This document shows positions 8,235 through 15,230 of a stretch of 64,000 nucleotides of DNA, in pieces (the stretch's first letter is position 1; each line of letters starts with the position of its first letter). Position numbers and translations under genes: made by a program. Below the pieces are notes generated by a model. That model was not told the origin of the DNA, searched no databases, and saw only the letters and a program-made list of their open reading frames with translations. This DNA is from Litorivita sp050633545 (GTDB taxonomy: Bacteria > Pseudomonadota > Alphaproteobacteria > Rhodobacterales > Rhodobacteraceae): positions 1-64,000 of the forward strand of contig JBOEGS010000006.1 of NCBI GenBank assembly GCA_050633545.1, read 5' to 3'.

Positions 8235-9380
8235 TTATTGGTCTGCTGAGGTGACCAATTTGCCGGATAGCTGCCCGTAGCGGGTGATGCCCATTTGCCC
8301 CATATTGGCGATGAGATCGGCTTTGAGGATCTCGATCAAATGGGCGGGGCCATCGCGCCCCAGCGCGCCAAGCGCATAGTGCCACGCGCGCCCGAGCATG
8401 ACGAAATCGGCCCCCAAGGCCAGCGCGCGCAGGATATCCAGACCGCCCTCGATGCCGCTGTCGAAAATCACCGGCAGGGAGGTGGCGGCGCGAATGGCGG
8501 GCAGGGCCTCGATGCTGCTGATCGTGCCGTCGAATTGCCGACCCGCGTGATTGCTCACCCATATGCCGTCAACACCTTGTTTTTCCAAGGCAATCACATC
8601 TTCGGCGCGCAGCACGCCCTTGACGATAAACGGCCCGTCCCATGCGTCGCGCAGGGCCTGAAGATAGGCCCAATCGGGCGAGGTGCGCAGCATATAGCCC
8701 GCATGGGCGGTCGAGCTGAGCCCCGTCATATTGCCCGCATATCCGTCAATCAGCCGCATGCGCGGCATGCCCATTTTCGCCGTGCCCATCGCCCATGCGG
8801 GGCAGCGCGCGACCTGCGCCAAAAGCCGAGGGGTCAGGCGCGGCGGCGAGGTCAGGCCAGAGCGGGTCTGGCGTTCTCGCCGCGAGGCGACGGGCACATC
8901 GACGGTCAAAACCATGGTGTGAAAGCCGCAGGCCTTGGCGCGTTTGAGCATATCGGTGCGAATATCGGGATCGCGCGGCGGGTAGACTTGGAACCAGCCG
9001 TTGTTTTGCAAATGCGGCGCGACGTCTTCGGGGGTGCGGCTGGCCACGGTGGACAGCCCGTAAGGCAGGCCCGCGCGCGTCGCCGCCGCCGCCAAAAGCG
9101 CCTCGGCATCGGGCCAGAACAGCCCCGACATCCCCACCGGCGAGACCCCGAAAGGCAGCGGATGGGTCTTGCCGAAAAGATCAACCGACAGGTCGGGCTC
9201 TTGTTCGCCGTGCAGGATCGATGGGAAGAAAAGCACCTCGTCCAGCTTGGCACGATTGCGCCGCTGCACGGCCTCATTGCCCGTGGCGCTGTCGAGGTAT
9301 TCCCACGCGAAATGCGGGATGCGGCGGCGCGCACGCGCCTTGAGGTCTGAAATCGCGGGGAATTTTTGCATCCTATCCAT
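8235..9380 (-). CDS. FMN-dependent alpha-hydroxy-acid dehydrogenase (LldD-like)
   Basis: A 381-residue TIM-barrel flavoprotein of the L-lactate dehydrogenase/glycolate oxidase family, which oxidises an L-2-hydroxy acid to a 2-oxo acid. It starts MDRMQKFPAISDLKARARRR; longer starts are possible but lack similarity. Family motifs include PFGVSPVGMSGLFWPDAE near the FMN site, WFQVYPPRD, VLTVDVPVASRRERQTR, and WVSNHAGRQFDG with the catalytic histidine near residue 276. Near the C-terminus IFDSGIEGGLDILRALALGAD and VMLGR bind the FMN phosphate. It is divergent from the helicase gene. The substrate cannot be told: L-lactate is most likely, and glycolate or mandelate are alternatives. An unrelated D-lactate-type FAD enzyme lies at 42638-44014. 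Confidence 0.88.
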   Translation of the reverse strand: MDRMQKFPAISDLKARARRRIPHFAWEYLDSATGNEAVQRRNRAKLDEVLFFPSILHGEQEPDLSVDLFGKTHPLPFGVSPVGMSGLFWPDAEALLAAAATRAGLPYGLSTVASRTPEDVAPHLQNNGWFQVYPPRDPDIRTDMLKRAKACGFHTMVLTVDVPVASRRERQTRSGLTSPPRLTPRLLAQVARCPAWAMGTAKMGMPRMRLIDGYAGNMTGLSSTAHAGYMLRTSPDWAYLQALRDAWDGPFIVKGVLRAEDVIALEKQGVDGIWVSNHAGRQFDGTISSIEALPAIRAATSLPVIFDSGIEGGLDILRALALGADFVMLGRAWHYALGALGRDGPAHLIEILKADLIANMGQMGITRYGQLSGKLVTSADQ

Positions 9381-9452
9381 GCGTGCAAGATGAAGCAGAT
9401 CGCGCCGCGTTGTCCAGCAAAAGCGCATTTCGCCCCGCGCCGGATATGTGAG

Positions 9453-9467
9453 GAACGTATCAAGAAC
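9453..9467 (+). promoter_or_regulatory. LexA (SOS) box GAAC-N7-GAAC
   Basis: The motif GAACGTATCAAGAAC lies 41 bp upstream of the helicase start codon. It is exactly the direct-repeat form GAAC-N7-GAAC (GTTC-N7-GTTC on the other strand) recognised by alphaproteobacterial LexA, embedded in a longer duplicated GAACGTATC. Its placement in the promoter region of a UvrD/PcrA gene predicts DNA-damage induction. Confidence 0.75.
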
Positions 9468-9507
9468 GTATCTTTTACTTTGCCGCAAGCCGCGCTATCT
9501 TTGCGCC

Positions 9508-11934
9508 ATGAGCAGTTTTGATGAATATGACGCCTTCGAGGGCGCCTCCCTCTCGGCGCGCGCCATGGCCGCGCGTCCGGCCCCCTATCTGGAGGGGCTG
9601 AACCCCGAACAACGCGCCGCCGTCGAGGCGATGGACGGGCCGGTTTTGATGTTGGCGGGGGCGGGGACGGGCAAGACCAAAGCCCTGACCACGCGGATCG
9701 TGCATTTGCTCAATACCGGACGCGCCGCGCCGAACGAGATTTTGGCGGTGACCTTTACCAATAAGGCCGCGCGCGAGATGAAAATCCGCGTCGGGCAGAT
9801 GCTCGGCCAGCCCGCCGAAGGCATGCCGTGGCTCGGCACCTTCCATTCGGTTTGCGTGAAACTGCTGCGCCGTCACGCGGAATTGGCGGGGTTGAAATCG
9901 AATTTCACGATTCTGGACACGGATGACCAGATACGGTTGCTCAAACAGTTGATTGCCGTAACCTCGATCGACGACAAACGCTGGCCTGCGCGAATGCTGG
10001 CGGGGGTGATTGACGGGTGGAAAAACCGCGCCCTGACTCCAAGCAAAGTGCCCGCCTCGGAAAGCGGCGCCTACGGCGGTTATGGCGTCGAGCTTTACCA
10101 GCAATATCAAAAGCGCCTGCTGGAGTTGAACGCCGTGGATTTTGGCGATCTGCTCTTGCATGTGGTGACAATTTTTCAAACCCACGATGACGTGCTGAGA
10201 CAATATCAGCGTTGGTTCAAATATATCCTCGTGGACGAATACCAAGACACCAATGTGGCGCAATATCTGTGGCTTCGGCTTTTGGCGGGGGGGCATAAAA
10301 ATATCTGCTGCGTTGGGGATGATGATCAATCGATCTATGGCTGGCGCGGCGCCGAAGTGGGCAATATCTTGCGGTTTGAAAAGGATTTTCCCGGATCGCA
10401 TGTGGTGCGGCTTGAGCAAAATTACCGCTCGACCCCGCATATTCTGGCCGCCGCGTCGGGCGTGATCGCGGGCAATGCGGACCGTTTGGGCAAAGAGCTT
10501 TGGACCGCCGAAACCGAGGGCGAAAAGGTCCGGCTGATCGGCCATTGGGACGGCGAGGAGGAGGCGCGCTGGATCGGCGAGGAGGTCGAGGCGATGGCGC
10601 GCGGCACCCGCGGGCGCGATCCGATGAGCCTTGATGATATGGCCATTCTCGTGCGCGCCTCGCATCAAATGCGCGCCTTCGAGGACCGGTTTTTGACCAT
10701 CGGTCTGCCCTATCGCGTCATCGGCGGGCCGCGATTCTACGAGCGGATGGAGATTCGCGATGCCATGGCCTATTTTCGGGTGGTGACGCAGCCTTCCGAT
10801 GATCTGGCCTTCGAGCGGATTGTGAACACGCCCAAACGCGGGCTGGGCGACAAGGCCCAACAAAAGATGCAGATCGCCGCGCGCGAAAACGAGGTGCCTT
10901 TGATCGAGGGCGCGCGGATTTTGCTGGCGCAAAAGGGGATCGGCGGCAAGGGCGCGTCGGAACTGGCCAAATTGATCGAGGGGATTGACCGCTGGCGCGC
11001 GATGATGCGCGGGCCCGATCTGCTGCGCGATCTGGATGATGATGCGGTGCTGGACGAGGGCGAGCCTTTGGCGGCACCGATGCAGCCCGCCTGCGCCGCC
11101 AGCCATATGGAATTGGCCGAGCAGATTTTGGACGAGAGCGGCTATACCGCCATGTGGCAAAACGACAAAAGCCCCGAGGCGCCAGGGCGGCTTGAAAACC
11201 TCAAGGAATTGGTCAAGGCCTTGGAAAATTTTGACAATCTTCAAGGGTTTTTGGAGCATGTCGCCTTGATCATGGACAATGAAAGCGATGATCGCGAGGC
11301 GAAAGTGTCGATCATGACGCTGCATGCGGCCAAGGGATTGGAGTTTCCGGCGGTGTTCTTGCCTGGATGGGAAGACGGGCTGTTCCCTTCGCAGCGCTCG
11401 ATGGACGAGAGCGGGCAAAAGGGGGTCGAGGAGGAGCGGCGGCTGGCCTATGTCGGGATCACGCGGGCCGAAGAGATTTGCACCATTTCCTTTGCGGGCA
11501 ACCGGAGGGTGTTCGGCCAATGGCAAAACGCCATGCCCTCGCGGTTTATCGACGAATTGCCCGAGGAACATGTCGATGTGCTCACCCCGCCGGGGCTTCA
11601 TGGCGGCGGTTACGGCGCGGCGCGGGGCAGTTTTAGCGGCACCGAGGCCTTTGAAGAGCGTGTCTCTTCGAGCGATGTCTATAATTCTCCGGGCTGGCGG
11701 CGGATGCAGGCGCGCGCCGCGCAGCGCCCGAGCGGCGCCTCCGCAGGGGCCATGACGATCGACGCCACGGCGACATCCTCGCATACCGTGGGTGATCGGG
11801 TGTTCCACCAAAAATTCGGCTACGGGTCGATCCTTGCGATTGAGGGCGATAAATTGGAGATCGCCTTTGAAAAGGCGGGCACCAAAAAAGTGGTGGCCAA
11901 ATTCGTCACCTCGCCGGATGATATTCCGTTTTAA
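9508..11934 (+). CDS. uvrD: ATP-dependent DNA helicase UvrD/PcrA
   Basis: An 808-residue superfamily 1A 3'-5' DNA helicase used in nucleotide-excision and mismatch repair and in clearing RecA or stalled polymerases. Motif I GAGTGKT is at 51-57 after a Q-motif (LNPEQRAAVEA). Walker B DEYQDTN is near 243, then GDDDQSIYGWRGA (motif III) and LEQNYRST (motif IV). Later come MTLHAAKGLEFPAVFLPG (motif V) and RRLAYVGITRAEE (motif VI). The last 50 residues (VGDRVFHQKFGYGSILAIEG) form a Tudor-like tail, as in PcrA-type proteins that bind RNA polymerase. The start ATGAGCAGT follows the LexA box at 9453. A terminator follows. Confidence 0.97.
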   Translation: MSSFDEYDAFEGASLSARAMAARPAPYLEGLNPEQRAAVEAMDGPVLMLAGAGTGKTKALTTRIVHLLNTGRAAPNEILAVTFTNKAAREMKIRVGQMLGQPAEGMPWLGTFHSVCVKLLRRHAELAGLKSNFTILDTDDQIRLLKQLIAVTSIDDKRWPARMLAGVIDGWKNRALTPSKVPASESGAYGGYGVELYQQYQKRLLELNAVDFGDLLLHVVTIFQTHDDVLRQYQRWFKYILVDEYQDTNVAQYLWLRLLAGGHKNICCVGDDDQSIYGWRGAEVGNILRFEKDFPGSHVVRLEQNYRSTPHILAAASGVIAGNADRLGKELWTAETEGEKVRLIGHWDGEEEARWIGEEVEAMARGTRGRDPMSLDDMAILVRASHQMRAFEDRFLTIGLPYRVIGGPRFYERMEIRDAMAYFRVVTQPSDDLAFERIVNTPKRGLGDKAQQKMQIAARENEVPLIEGARILLAQKGIGGKGASELAKLIEGIDRWRAMMRGPDLLRDLDDDAVLDEGEPLAAPMQPACAASHMELAEQILDESGYTAMWQNDKSPEAPGRLENLKELVKALENFDNLQGFLEHVALIMDNESDDREAKVSIMTLHAAKGLEFPAVFLPGWEDGLFPSQRSMDESGQKGVEEERRLAYVGITRAEEICTISFAGNRRVFGQWQNAMPSRFIDELPEEHVDVLTPPGLHGGGYGAARGSFSGTEAFEERVSSSDVYNSPGWRRMQARAAQRPSGASAGAMTIDATATSSHTVGDRVFHQKFGYGSILAIEGDKLEIAFEKAGTKKVVAKFVTSPDDIPF

Positions 11935-11961
11935 AATAACCGCTTACCGAAAGTGAATGCG

Positions 11962-11993
11962 CCCCGCGACGGAGTTTCCGTGGCGGGGTTTTT
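11962..11993 (+). terminator. Intrinsic terminator after uvrD
   Basis: A stem of CCCCGC/GCGGGG plus ACGG/CCGT with one internal mismatch and a 5-nt loop is followed by TTTTT. It lies 27 bp after the helicase stop codon. Confidence 0.88.
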
Positions 11994-12042
11994 CGTGTCT
12001 GGTCGGTGCGGAAATGGGGCGGCGGGGCATAGCGGCGGACAT

Positions 12043-12083
12043 AAAAAACGGCGATGCCAGGGAGGAGGAGAGGCACCGCCGTT
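12043..12083 (-). terminator. Terminator hairpin of the sRNA array, with CCTCCTCCC loop
   Basis: On the minus strand a 12-bp stem (12072-12083 with 12047-12058, one G-U pair) encloses the loop TCTCCTCCTCCCT and is followed by a T run. It has the form of a Rho-independent terminator and closes the array that begins near 12385. Unusually, its loop carries the same C-rich motif as the upstream sRNA hairpins, so the terminator may itself be a functional member. Confidence 0.8.
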
Positions 12084-12092
12084 CAATTGTCG

Positions 12093-12167
12093 CGACCCGC
12101 TCAGGGAGGAGGAGAGAGCGGATCGCTGGTCTCACGGCATCCCCAGGGAGGAGGAGAGGAGAGGCCG
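12093..12167 (-). ncRNA. CcsR-like sRNA unit 3, one stem degenerate
   Basis: Contains the C-rich motif at about 12145-12156 with only a weak 4-bp CGGC/GCCG closing pair, and the better hairpin 12093-12125 (9 bp with one G-U). The terminator hairpin at 12047-12083 follows directly and may belong to the same RNA. The degenerate member suggests relaxed selection or a different fold. Confidence 0.55.
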
Positions 12168-12203
12168 CAATCTGGTTGGAGCGCGTGGCTCCGAATGGGT
12201 CTT

Positions 12204-12278
12204 GCGGTAGCGCCAGGGAGGAGGAGAGGCGCTACCGCGAAGTGACGTCAGGCTCAGGGAGGAGGAGAGGCCTGACGT
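12204..12278 (-). ncRNA. CcsR-like sRNA unit 2 (two C-rich-loop hairpins)
   Basis: Hairpins 12245-12278 (9 bp) and 12204-12238 (11 bp), both perfect, lie 6 bp apart with the constant C-rich loop. A spacer hairpin (GGAGC/GCTCC, about 12177-12192) follows, closely resembling the one between units 1 and 2. Confidence 0.7.
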
Positions 12279-12309
12279 ATGGTTTGGAGCTATGGCTCCG
12301 TTTAAAAGC

Positions 12310-12385
12310 GCGGCGACATCTAGGGAGGAGGAGCGATGTCGCCGCTCATTCACAGAAACCTCAGGGAGGAGGAGAGAGGTTTCTG
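12310..12385 (-). ncRNA. CcsR-like sRNA unit 1 (two C-rich-loop hairpins)
   Basis: The first pair after the DUF1127 gene: hairpin 12353-12385 (perfect 10-bp stem) and hairpin 12310-12345 (perfect 11-bp stem), each with the CCTCCTCCC loop, 7 bp apart. It starts 12 bp after the DUF1127 stop, so it must share that transcript. A small GGAGC/GCTCC hairpin at 12285-12300 separates it from unit 2 and may mark processing. Confidence 0.7.
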
Positions 12386-12396
12386 ATCCCGAATTC

Positions 12397-12624
12397 TTAG
12401 ATGAGGGCGCCGTATGCGCTCTCGTAGGCCACCGAACGGATCATGCCGGGGTTGAGGCCCAGATCGGCCAACTCGCGGTTGCTCAAAGTGGAGAGCTCGT
12501 CCAGCGTGCGGTTGAAGGTCCGGCGGCGTTCGATGCGGCCGCGCAGGTTTGCGACGGCGTTGTGGAACAAATCGCCAATCCCGTGATGGGCGGCTTGGGT
12601 GTGTGTCTCGGTTGCAAATGCCAT
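12397..12624 (-). CDS. DUF1127 small basic protein, CcaF1-like
   Basis: A 75-residue protein whose C-terminal half, RTFNRTLDELSTLSNRELADLGLNPGMI, is the DUF1127 signature (arginine-rich helix then LS-RELADLG-R/N). In Rhodobacter sphaeroides the equivalent small DUF1127 protein (CcaF1) is cotranscribed with the CcsR sRNAs, and DUF1127 proteins have been linked to RNA binding and stress or phosphate responses. AGGAG lies 8 bp before the ATG. The coding part ends 12 bp before the first sRNA hairpin, so gene and array look like one unit. The assignment as the CcaF1 counterpart is from sequence plus this order. Confidence 0.9.
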   Translation of the reverse strand: MAFATETHTQAAHHGIGDLFHNAVANLRGRIERRRTFNRTLDELSTLSNRELADLGLNPGMIRSVAYESAYGALI

Positions 12625-12680
12625 TGCGTCGGCTCCTTGCGAATTTGAATGTCTGACGCGTTCTGCGTCTCGTTGAAATC

Positions 12681-12708
12681 AATTTAGCAAATTGCTGCAT
12701 CTGCACAA
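12681..12708 (-). promoter_or_regulatory. Candidate promoter of the DUF1127-sRNA transcript
   Basis: On the minus strand TTGTGC (12703-12708) and TAAATT (12681-12686) are 16 bp apart, about 57 bp before the DUF1127 start codon. In R. sphaeroides this unit is read by the heat-shock sigma factors RpoHI/RpoHII, whose elements overlap such sequences. The match is modest and there may be other promoters nearby. Confidence 0.3.
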
Positions 12709-12785
12709 CGCCCAGAATGAGCAATGCCGCTATGCAGAAAATGCATACGGGATTCTGACCTAACGTCACAAACTATTGACACTTA

Positions 12786-12811
12786 GGGGGAAAATGCAGG
12801 GGTTTTCCCCC
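12786..12811 (+). repeat. Inverted repeat upstream of mrp
   Basis: Perfect 9-bp arms GGGGGAAAA (12786-12794) and TTTTCCCCC (12803-12811) enclose an 8-nt loop. It lies just after a TTGACA-like hexamer and about 220 bp before mrp. It could be an operator, a leader hairpin or the end of a short RNA; nothing distinguishes these. Confidence 0.5.
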
Positions 12812-13028
12812 AAGTTTAGGGGCGGCCTGCCGCAGGTCCATAGGCGCGGCGCGGCGCAGGAACGGGCGAAATCCCTTGTTTTTCAGGGCGGTATTGCGGG
12901 GTTTATGCTGCGTTGCAGCATGGGCTTGCGGGGCTTGAAGGGGGCAATTTCGGGCACGGTGCCGCAGGGGCTTGCGCGCGCGCTGCATTCCTGACCCTTA
13001 TGGGCGCGCAGAAAACGGGAGACGGAAA

Positions 13029-14102
13029 ATGACGATTTCGCGCGAAAAAATCTTGCAACGGCTGTCCGAACTGGCCTTGCCGGACGGTGGAAACCTGATT
13101 TCGGCCGATCTGGTGCGGGCTTTAACCCTCGAAGATGGCCCCTCCGGCGCGCAGGTGCGATTCGTCATCGAGGCCCCGAATGCCGAGACCGCCCGCCATA
13201 TGGAGCCGCTGCGCGCGGCGGCCGAACGGGCGGTGATGGATTTGGGCGGCGTGGCCAAGGTGCAAGCGGCGCTGACCGCACATGAGGCCCCCAAAGCGCC
13301 CAGCCTCAAGGTCGGCGGCCATCCCAAACCGCAAACCGCGCCGCTCAAACCGGCCAGCATCAAGAAAATCATCGCCGTCGGATCGGGCAAGGGCGGTGTG
13401 GGCAAATCCACTGTGTCCTCCAATCTGGCCGTCGCCCTTGCGCGGGCGGGCAAAAAGACTGGCCTGCTCGACGCCGATATATACGGTCCCTCGCAACCGC
13501 GCATGATGGGCACGACCAAACGCGCCGCCTCGCCCGATGGCAAGATCATCGAACCTTTGGTGGCCCATGGGGTCACGTTGATGTCGATCGGTTTGATGCT
13601 GGACGCGGAGAAGGCCGTGGTCTGGCGCGGGCCGATGTTGATGGGCGCCTTGCAACAGATGATGGGGCAGGTGAATTGGGGCGATCTGGATGTGCTGGTG
13701 ATTGATTTGCCGCCAGGCACCGGCGATGTGCAGCTCACCTTGGGCCAGCGCGGCGCGGTGGACGGGGCGATTGTGGTCTCGACCCCGCAGGATGTGGCGC
13801 TTTTGGATGCGCGCAAGGCGCTCGATATGTTCAACACCCTCAAGACGCCGGTTTTGGGCCTGATCGAGAATATGTCGGTCTTTGTCTGTCCCGAATGCGG
13901 GCATGAGGCGCATATCTTCGGCCATGGCGGCGTGGCGGCAGAGGCGCAAAAGCTGGGCTTGCCGCTGCTGGCAACTTTGCCGATCGATCTCGAAACCCGT
14001 CTGGCCGGCGACAGCGGCACGCCGGTGGCCATGGGCGAGAGCGCGATGGCCGAGGCCTACGGCGCCTTGGCGCGGCGTTTGATCGAGGGCGGTATCGTAT
14101 AA
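13029..14102 (+). CDS. mrp: Mrp/ApbC-type Fe-S cluster carrier ATPase
   Basis: A 357-residue P-loop protein of the Mrp/NBP35 family that carries and hands over [4Fe-4S] clusters. Residues 1-90 form the MIP18-like (DUF59) N-terminal domain. The deviant Walker A GSGKGGVGKST is at 118-128, and LLDADIYGPSQPRMMG follows. Later, LVIDLPPGTGDVQLTL is the switch/Walker B region. CPEC (near 287-290) holds the two cysteines that bind a cluster between subunits. The start ATGACGATTTCGCGC was chosen because a purine-rich GGGAGACGG precedes it; the upstream extension is not conserved. The gene stands alone with its own 5' region. Confidence 0.95.
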   Translation: MTISREKILQRLSELALPDGGNLISADLVRALTLEDGPSGAQVRFVIEAPNAETARHMEPLRAAAERAVMDLGGVAKVQAALTAHEAPKAPSLKVGGHPKPQTAPLKPASIKKIIAVGSGKGGVGKSTVSSNLAVALARAGKKTGLLDADIYGPSQPRMMGTTKRAASPDGKIIEPLVAHGVTLMSIGLMLDAEKAVVWRGPMLMGALQQMMGQVNWGDLDVLVIDLPPGTGDVQLTLGQRGAVDGAIVVSTPQDVALLDARKALDMFNTLKTPVLGLIENMSVFVCPECGHEAHIFGHGGVAAEAQKLGLPLLATLPIDLETRLAGDSGTPVAMGESAMAEAYGALARRLIEGGIV

Positions 14103-14223
14103 GGCGCGTGGCGTGGCGGCCGTCATTGTATAGAGCCGGTATTATATTAGGGCCGCGAGTATACGGGTCACCCTTATCGAGGGCAGCGTTTGGTTATGCC
14201 CGCCGCCGCAAAGGGCGCGCGAT

Positions 14224-14481
14224 CTAGCGCACCAATGACAGGTGCCCCCGCAAGGGGGTGTCTTGGGGCGGGTGGCGCGCGGCGCGGCCCGCCGCTTCTT
14301 TTTGGGCCAAGGCCCGCTCGAAGGCCTCAAGCCGCGCGAGATCGGCCATAGAGATCAGCGCCCCCGAGGCCACTCCCTTATATTGCACCCGTTTGCGCGC
14401 GCCATGATAGCGCACCTGCGCCAGATGGCGGGCAAGCTCGGCGGCGAGAAGATCGCAGTCAATATCATAGGTCTGTGCCAT
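14224..14481 (-). CDS. Small basic protein of unknown function
   Basis: An 85-residue reading frame, MAQTYDIDCDLLAAELARHLAQVR, with a largely helical, arginine-rich middle (YHGARKRVQYKGVASG) and a basic, proline-containing tail. Codon use is normal for the window and an AAGG lies near the ATG, which supports a real gene. I do not recognise a family. It converges with mrp and lies before the dcw regulatory region. A longer start near 14595 is possible but would extend into the edge of the TGGG repeat array and is disfavoured. Confidence 0.5.
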   Translation of the reverse strand: MAQTYDIDCDLLAAELARHLAQVRYHGARKRVQYKGVASGALISMADLARLEAFERALAQKEAAGRAARHPPQDTPLRGHLSLVR

Positions 14482-14594
14482 GGGCGCGGCCTTAGGTTGG
14501 GGCAGGGCGGTCAAGGCCGACCCTGCCGCAGGCAGGTTAACCGATCCGCTTCGCGGCGCGCGCTGCCCCGCCTTTGCGCGGCAAGCGGGCCACA

Positions 14595-14666
14595 TGGGAT
14601 ATCATGGGCCAGATGGGAAATTATGGGCCGTGTGGGAAATCATGGGCCGTATGGGAAAAGATGGGA
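14595..14666 (+). promoter_or_regulatory. Array of eight TGGG MraZ boxes
   Basis: TGGG occurs at 14595, 14605, 14614, 14624, 14633, 14643, 14652 and 14662: spacing 10, 9, 10, 9, 10, 9, 10. After the first, the boxes mostly alternate TGGGC and TGGGA, making three 19-bp repeats. MraZ of E. coli represses its own dcw promoter by binding TGGGN repeats about 10 bp apart, so this is a probable MraZ operator. It is extended (E. coli has three) and lies some 620 bp before the mraZ start, which places the main dcw promoter near here. Confidence 0.7.
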
Positions 14667-14865
14667 CATCTTGCCCCGAGGGGGTGCGAGACTGGCCGGT
14701 TTTCGCCCGCTTCGAATCAACTTTGCTTGAATCCCCTTGAAAACGGGGCGCGTTTGGTGGGAAAACCCGCCTGCGAGGCTGGGCTTCGCGCCCGAAAATG
14801 ACCTCGCGGAGGCCTGATTGGAAATTTTTTGGGAATTTAGGGGAAGTTTCCAACCGACGATTTTG

Positions 14866-14881
14866 CCACTACATCTTGTGG
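14866..14881 (+). promoter_or_regulatory. NrdR-like box 1
   Basis: CCACTACATCTTGTGG is a near-palindrome close to the NrdR consensus (roughly ACACTATATATTGTGT). NrdR represses ribonucleotide reductase genes in response to dNTP/ATP levels. No nrd gene is nearby, so a role at the dcw promoter would be unusual. A related sequence, inverted, lies 83 bp downstream. Confidence 0.35.
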
Positions 14882-14948
14882 TCAGGGGGCTGTGATTGTC
14901 AATTTAGGCGATTTTTTGCCCCTATATCTGGTTTTCAGGCCAGTCCAG

Positions 14949-14964
14949 AAACAAGATGCAGTGG
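14949..14964 (-). promoter_or_regulatory. NrdR-like box 2
   Basis: On the minus strand this reads CCACTGCATCTTGTTT, sharing CCACT-CATCTTGT with box 1. The centre-to-centre distance is about 83 bp, close to eight helical turns. A third partial copy (CATCTTGCATT on the minus strand) lies near 15015-15025. Repetition argues that the motif is real; the regulator is inferred. Confidence 0.3.
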
Positions 14965-15019
14965 AAATATGGGTTAAAAACTTCTTGCGTGGGATGAATT
15001 CCCATGGCATTCCTAAATG

Positions 15020-15230
15020 CAAGATGAGGACGGGAAAACAAAGGGACATAAAGATCCCGATAAAAACTCCCAAGTCAGGTTTCATACAGGCTCCCGCTTT
15101 CATCAAATCAGAGATCCGGCGCGCGGGCGAGCGGACATCCCCCCCAGGTGGCGCGTGCAGCTGGACATATCCCGGAAACGGGACGAGGGCGGCGAATTGA
15201 TCAGTGGCAGCAGATCAATTCGCCGTTTCC
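15020..15230 (+). ncRNA. UpsM-type sRNA from the mraZ 5' leader
   Basis: In R. sphaeroides the abundant sRNA UpsM (upstream of mraZ, about 206 nt) is made from the dcw leader by partial termination and RNase E cleavage. Here a 13-bp hairpin followed by a T-rich tract ends 50 bp before mraZ, in the equivalent position. The 3' end is therefore well placed. The 5' end given is only what the known length would predict and was not read from a clear promoter; a longer transcript from near 14930 is possible. Confidence 0.5.

Larger units (their letters stand above)
12047..12385 (-). ncRNA. CcsR/cuckoo-type sRNA array, seven CCTCCTCCC-loop hairpins
   Basis: Seven copies of AGGGAGGAGGAG (plus strand) occur at about 30-65-bp intervals. 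Read on the minus strand each is a loop containing CCTCCTCCC. Six are enclosed by good stems of different sequence: 12353-12385 (10 bp), 12310-12345 (11 bp), 12245-12278 (9 bp), 12204-12238 (11 bp), 12093-12125 (9 bp with G-U) and 12047-12083 (terminator). The one at about 12135-12167 pairs poorly. Stem sequences vary while the loops stay constant, which is evidence for selection on structure plus loop. This is the signature of Rhodobacter CcsR1-4 (cuckoo family) stress sRNAs, which are processed from a transcript that starts with a DUF1127 gene; exactly such a gene lies just upstream. Confidence 0.88.
12625..13028. other. Divergent intergenic region, DUF1127 gene / mrp
   Basis: This 404-bp region should hold the promoter of the DUF1127-sRNA transcript (minus) and of mrp (plus). 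A candidate minus promoter is at 12681-12708, and a strong plus-strand hairpin is at 12786-12811 just after TTGACA (12776-12781). The overlapping reading frames at about 12773-12994 have no family character and are rejected. Confidence 0.6.

Noticed and set aside
9475..11811. A 778-residue minus-strand frame opposite uvrD
   Set aside because: It is the complement of a fully motif-bearing helicase and has no recognisable domain.
12043..12385. A CRISPR array or a row of strong Shine-Dalgarno sites for small plus-strand genes
   Set aside because: The AGGGAGGAGGAG units are short, spaced irregularly and enclosed by self-complementary arms, unlike CRISPR repeats with unique spacers. The plus-strand frames here have no family character; the minus-strand sRNA explanation accounts for the loops, stems and terminator.
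14896..14928. A sigma-70 promoter TTGTCA/TATATC in the dcw leader
   Set aside because: The 21-bp spacing is too long for a normal promoter; left as a note within the leader region only.
14892..15200. A 102-residue protein encoded in the mraZ leader
   Set aside because: It overlaps the second NrdR-like box and the predicted sRNA and ends inside the attenuator hairpin; no clear ribosome site or family similarity.
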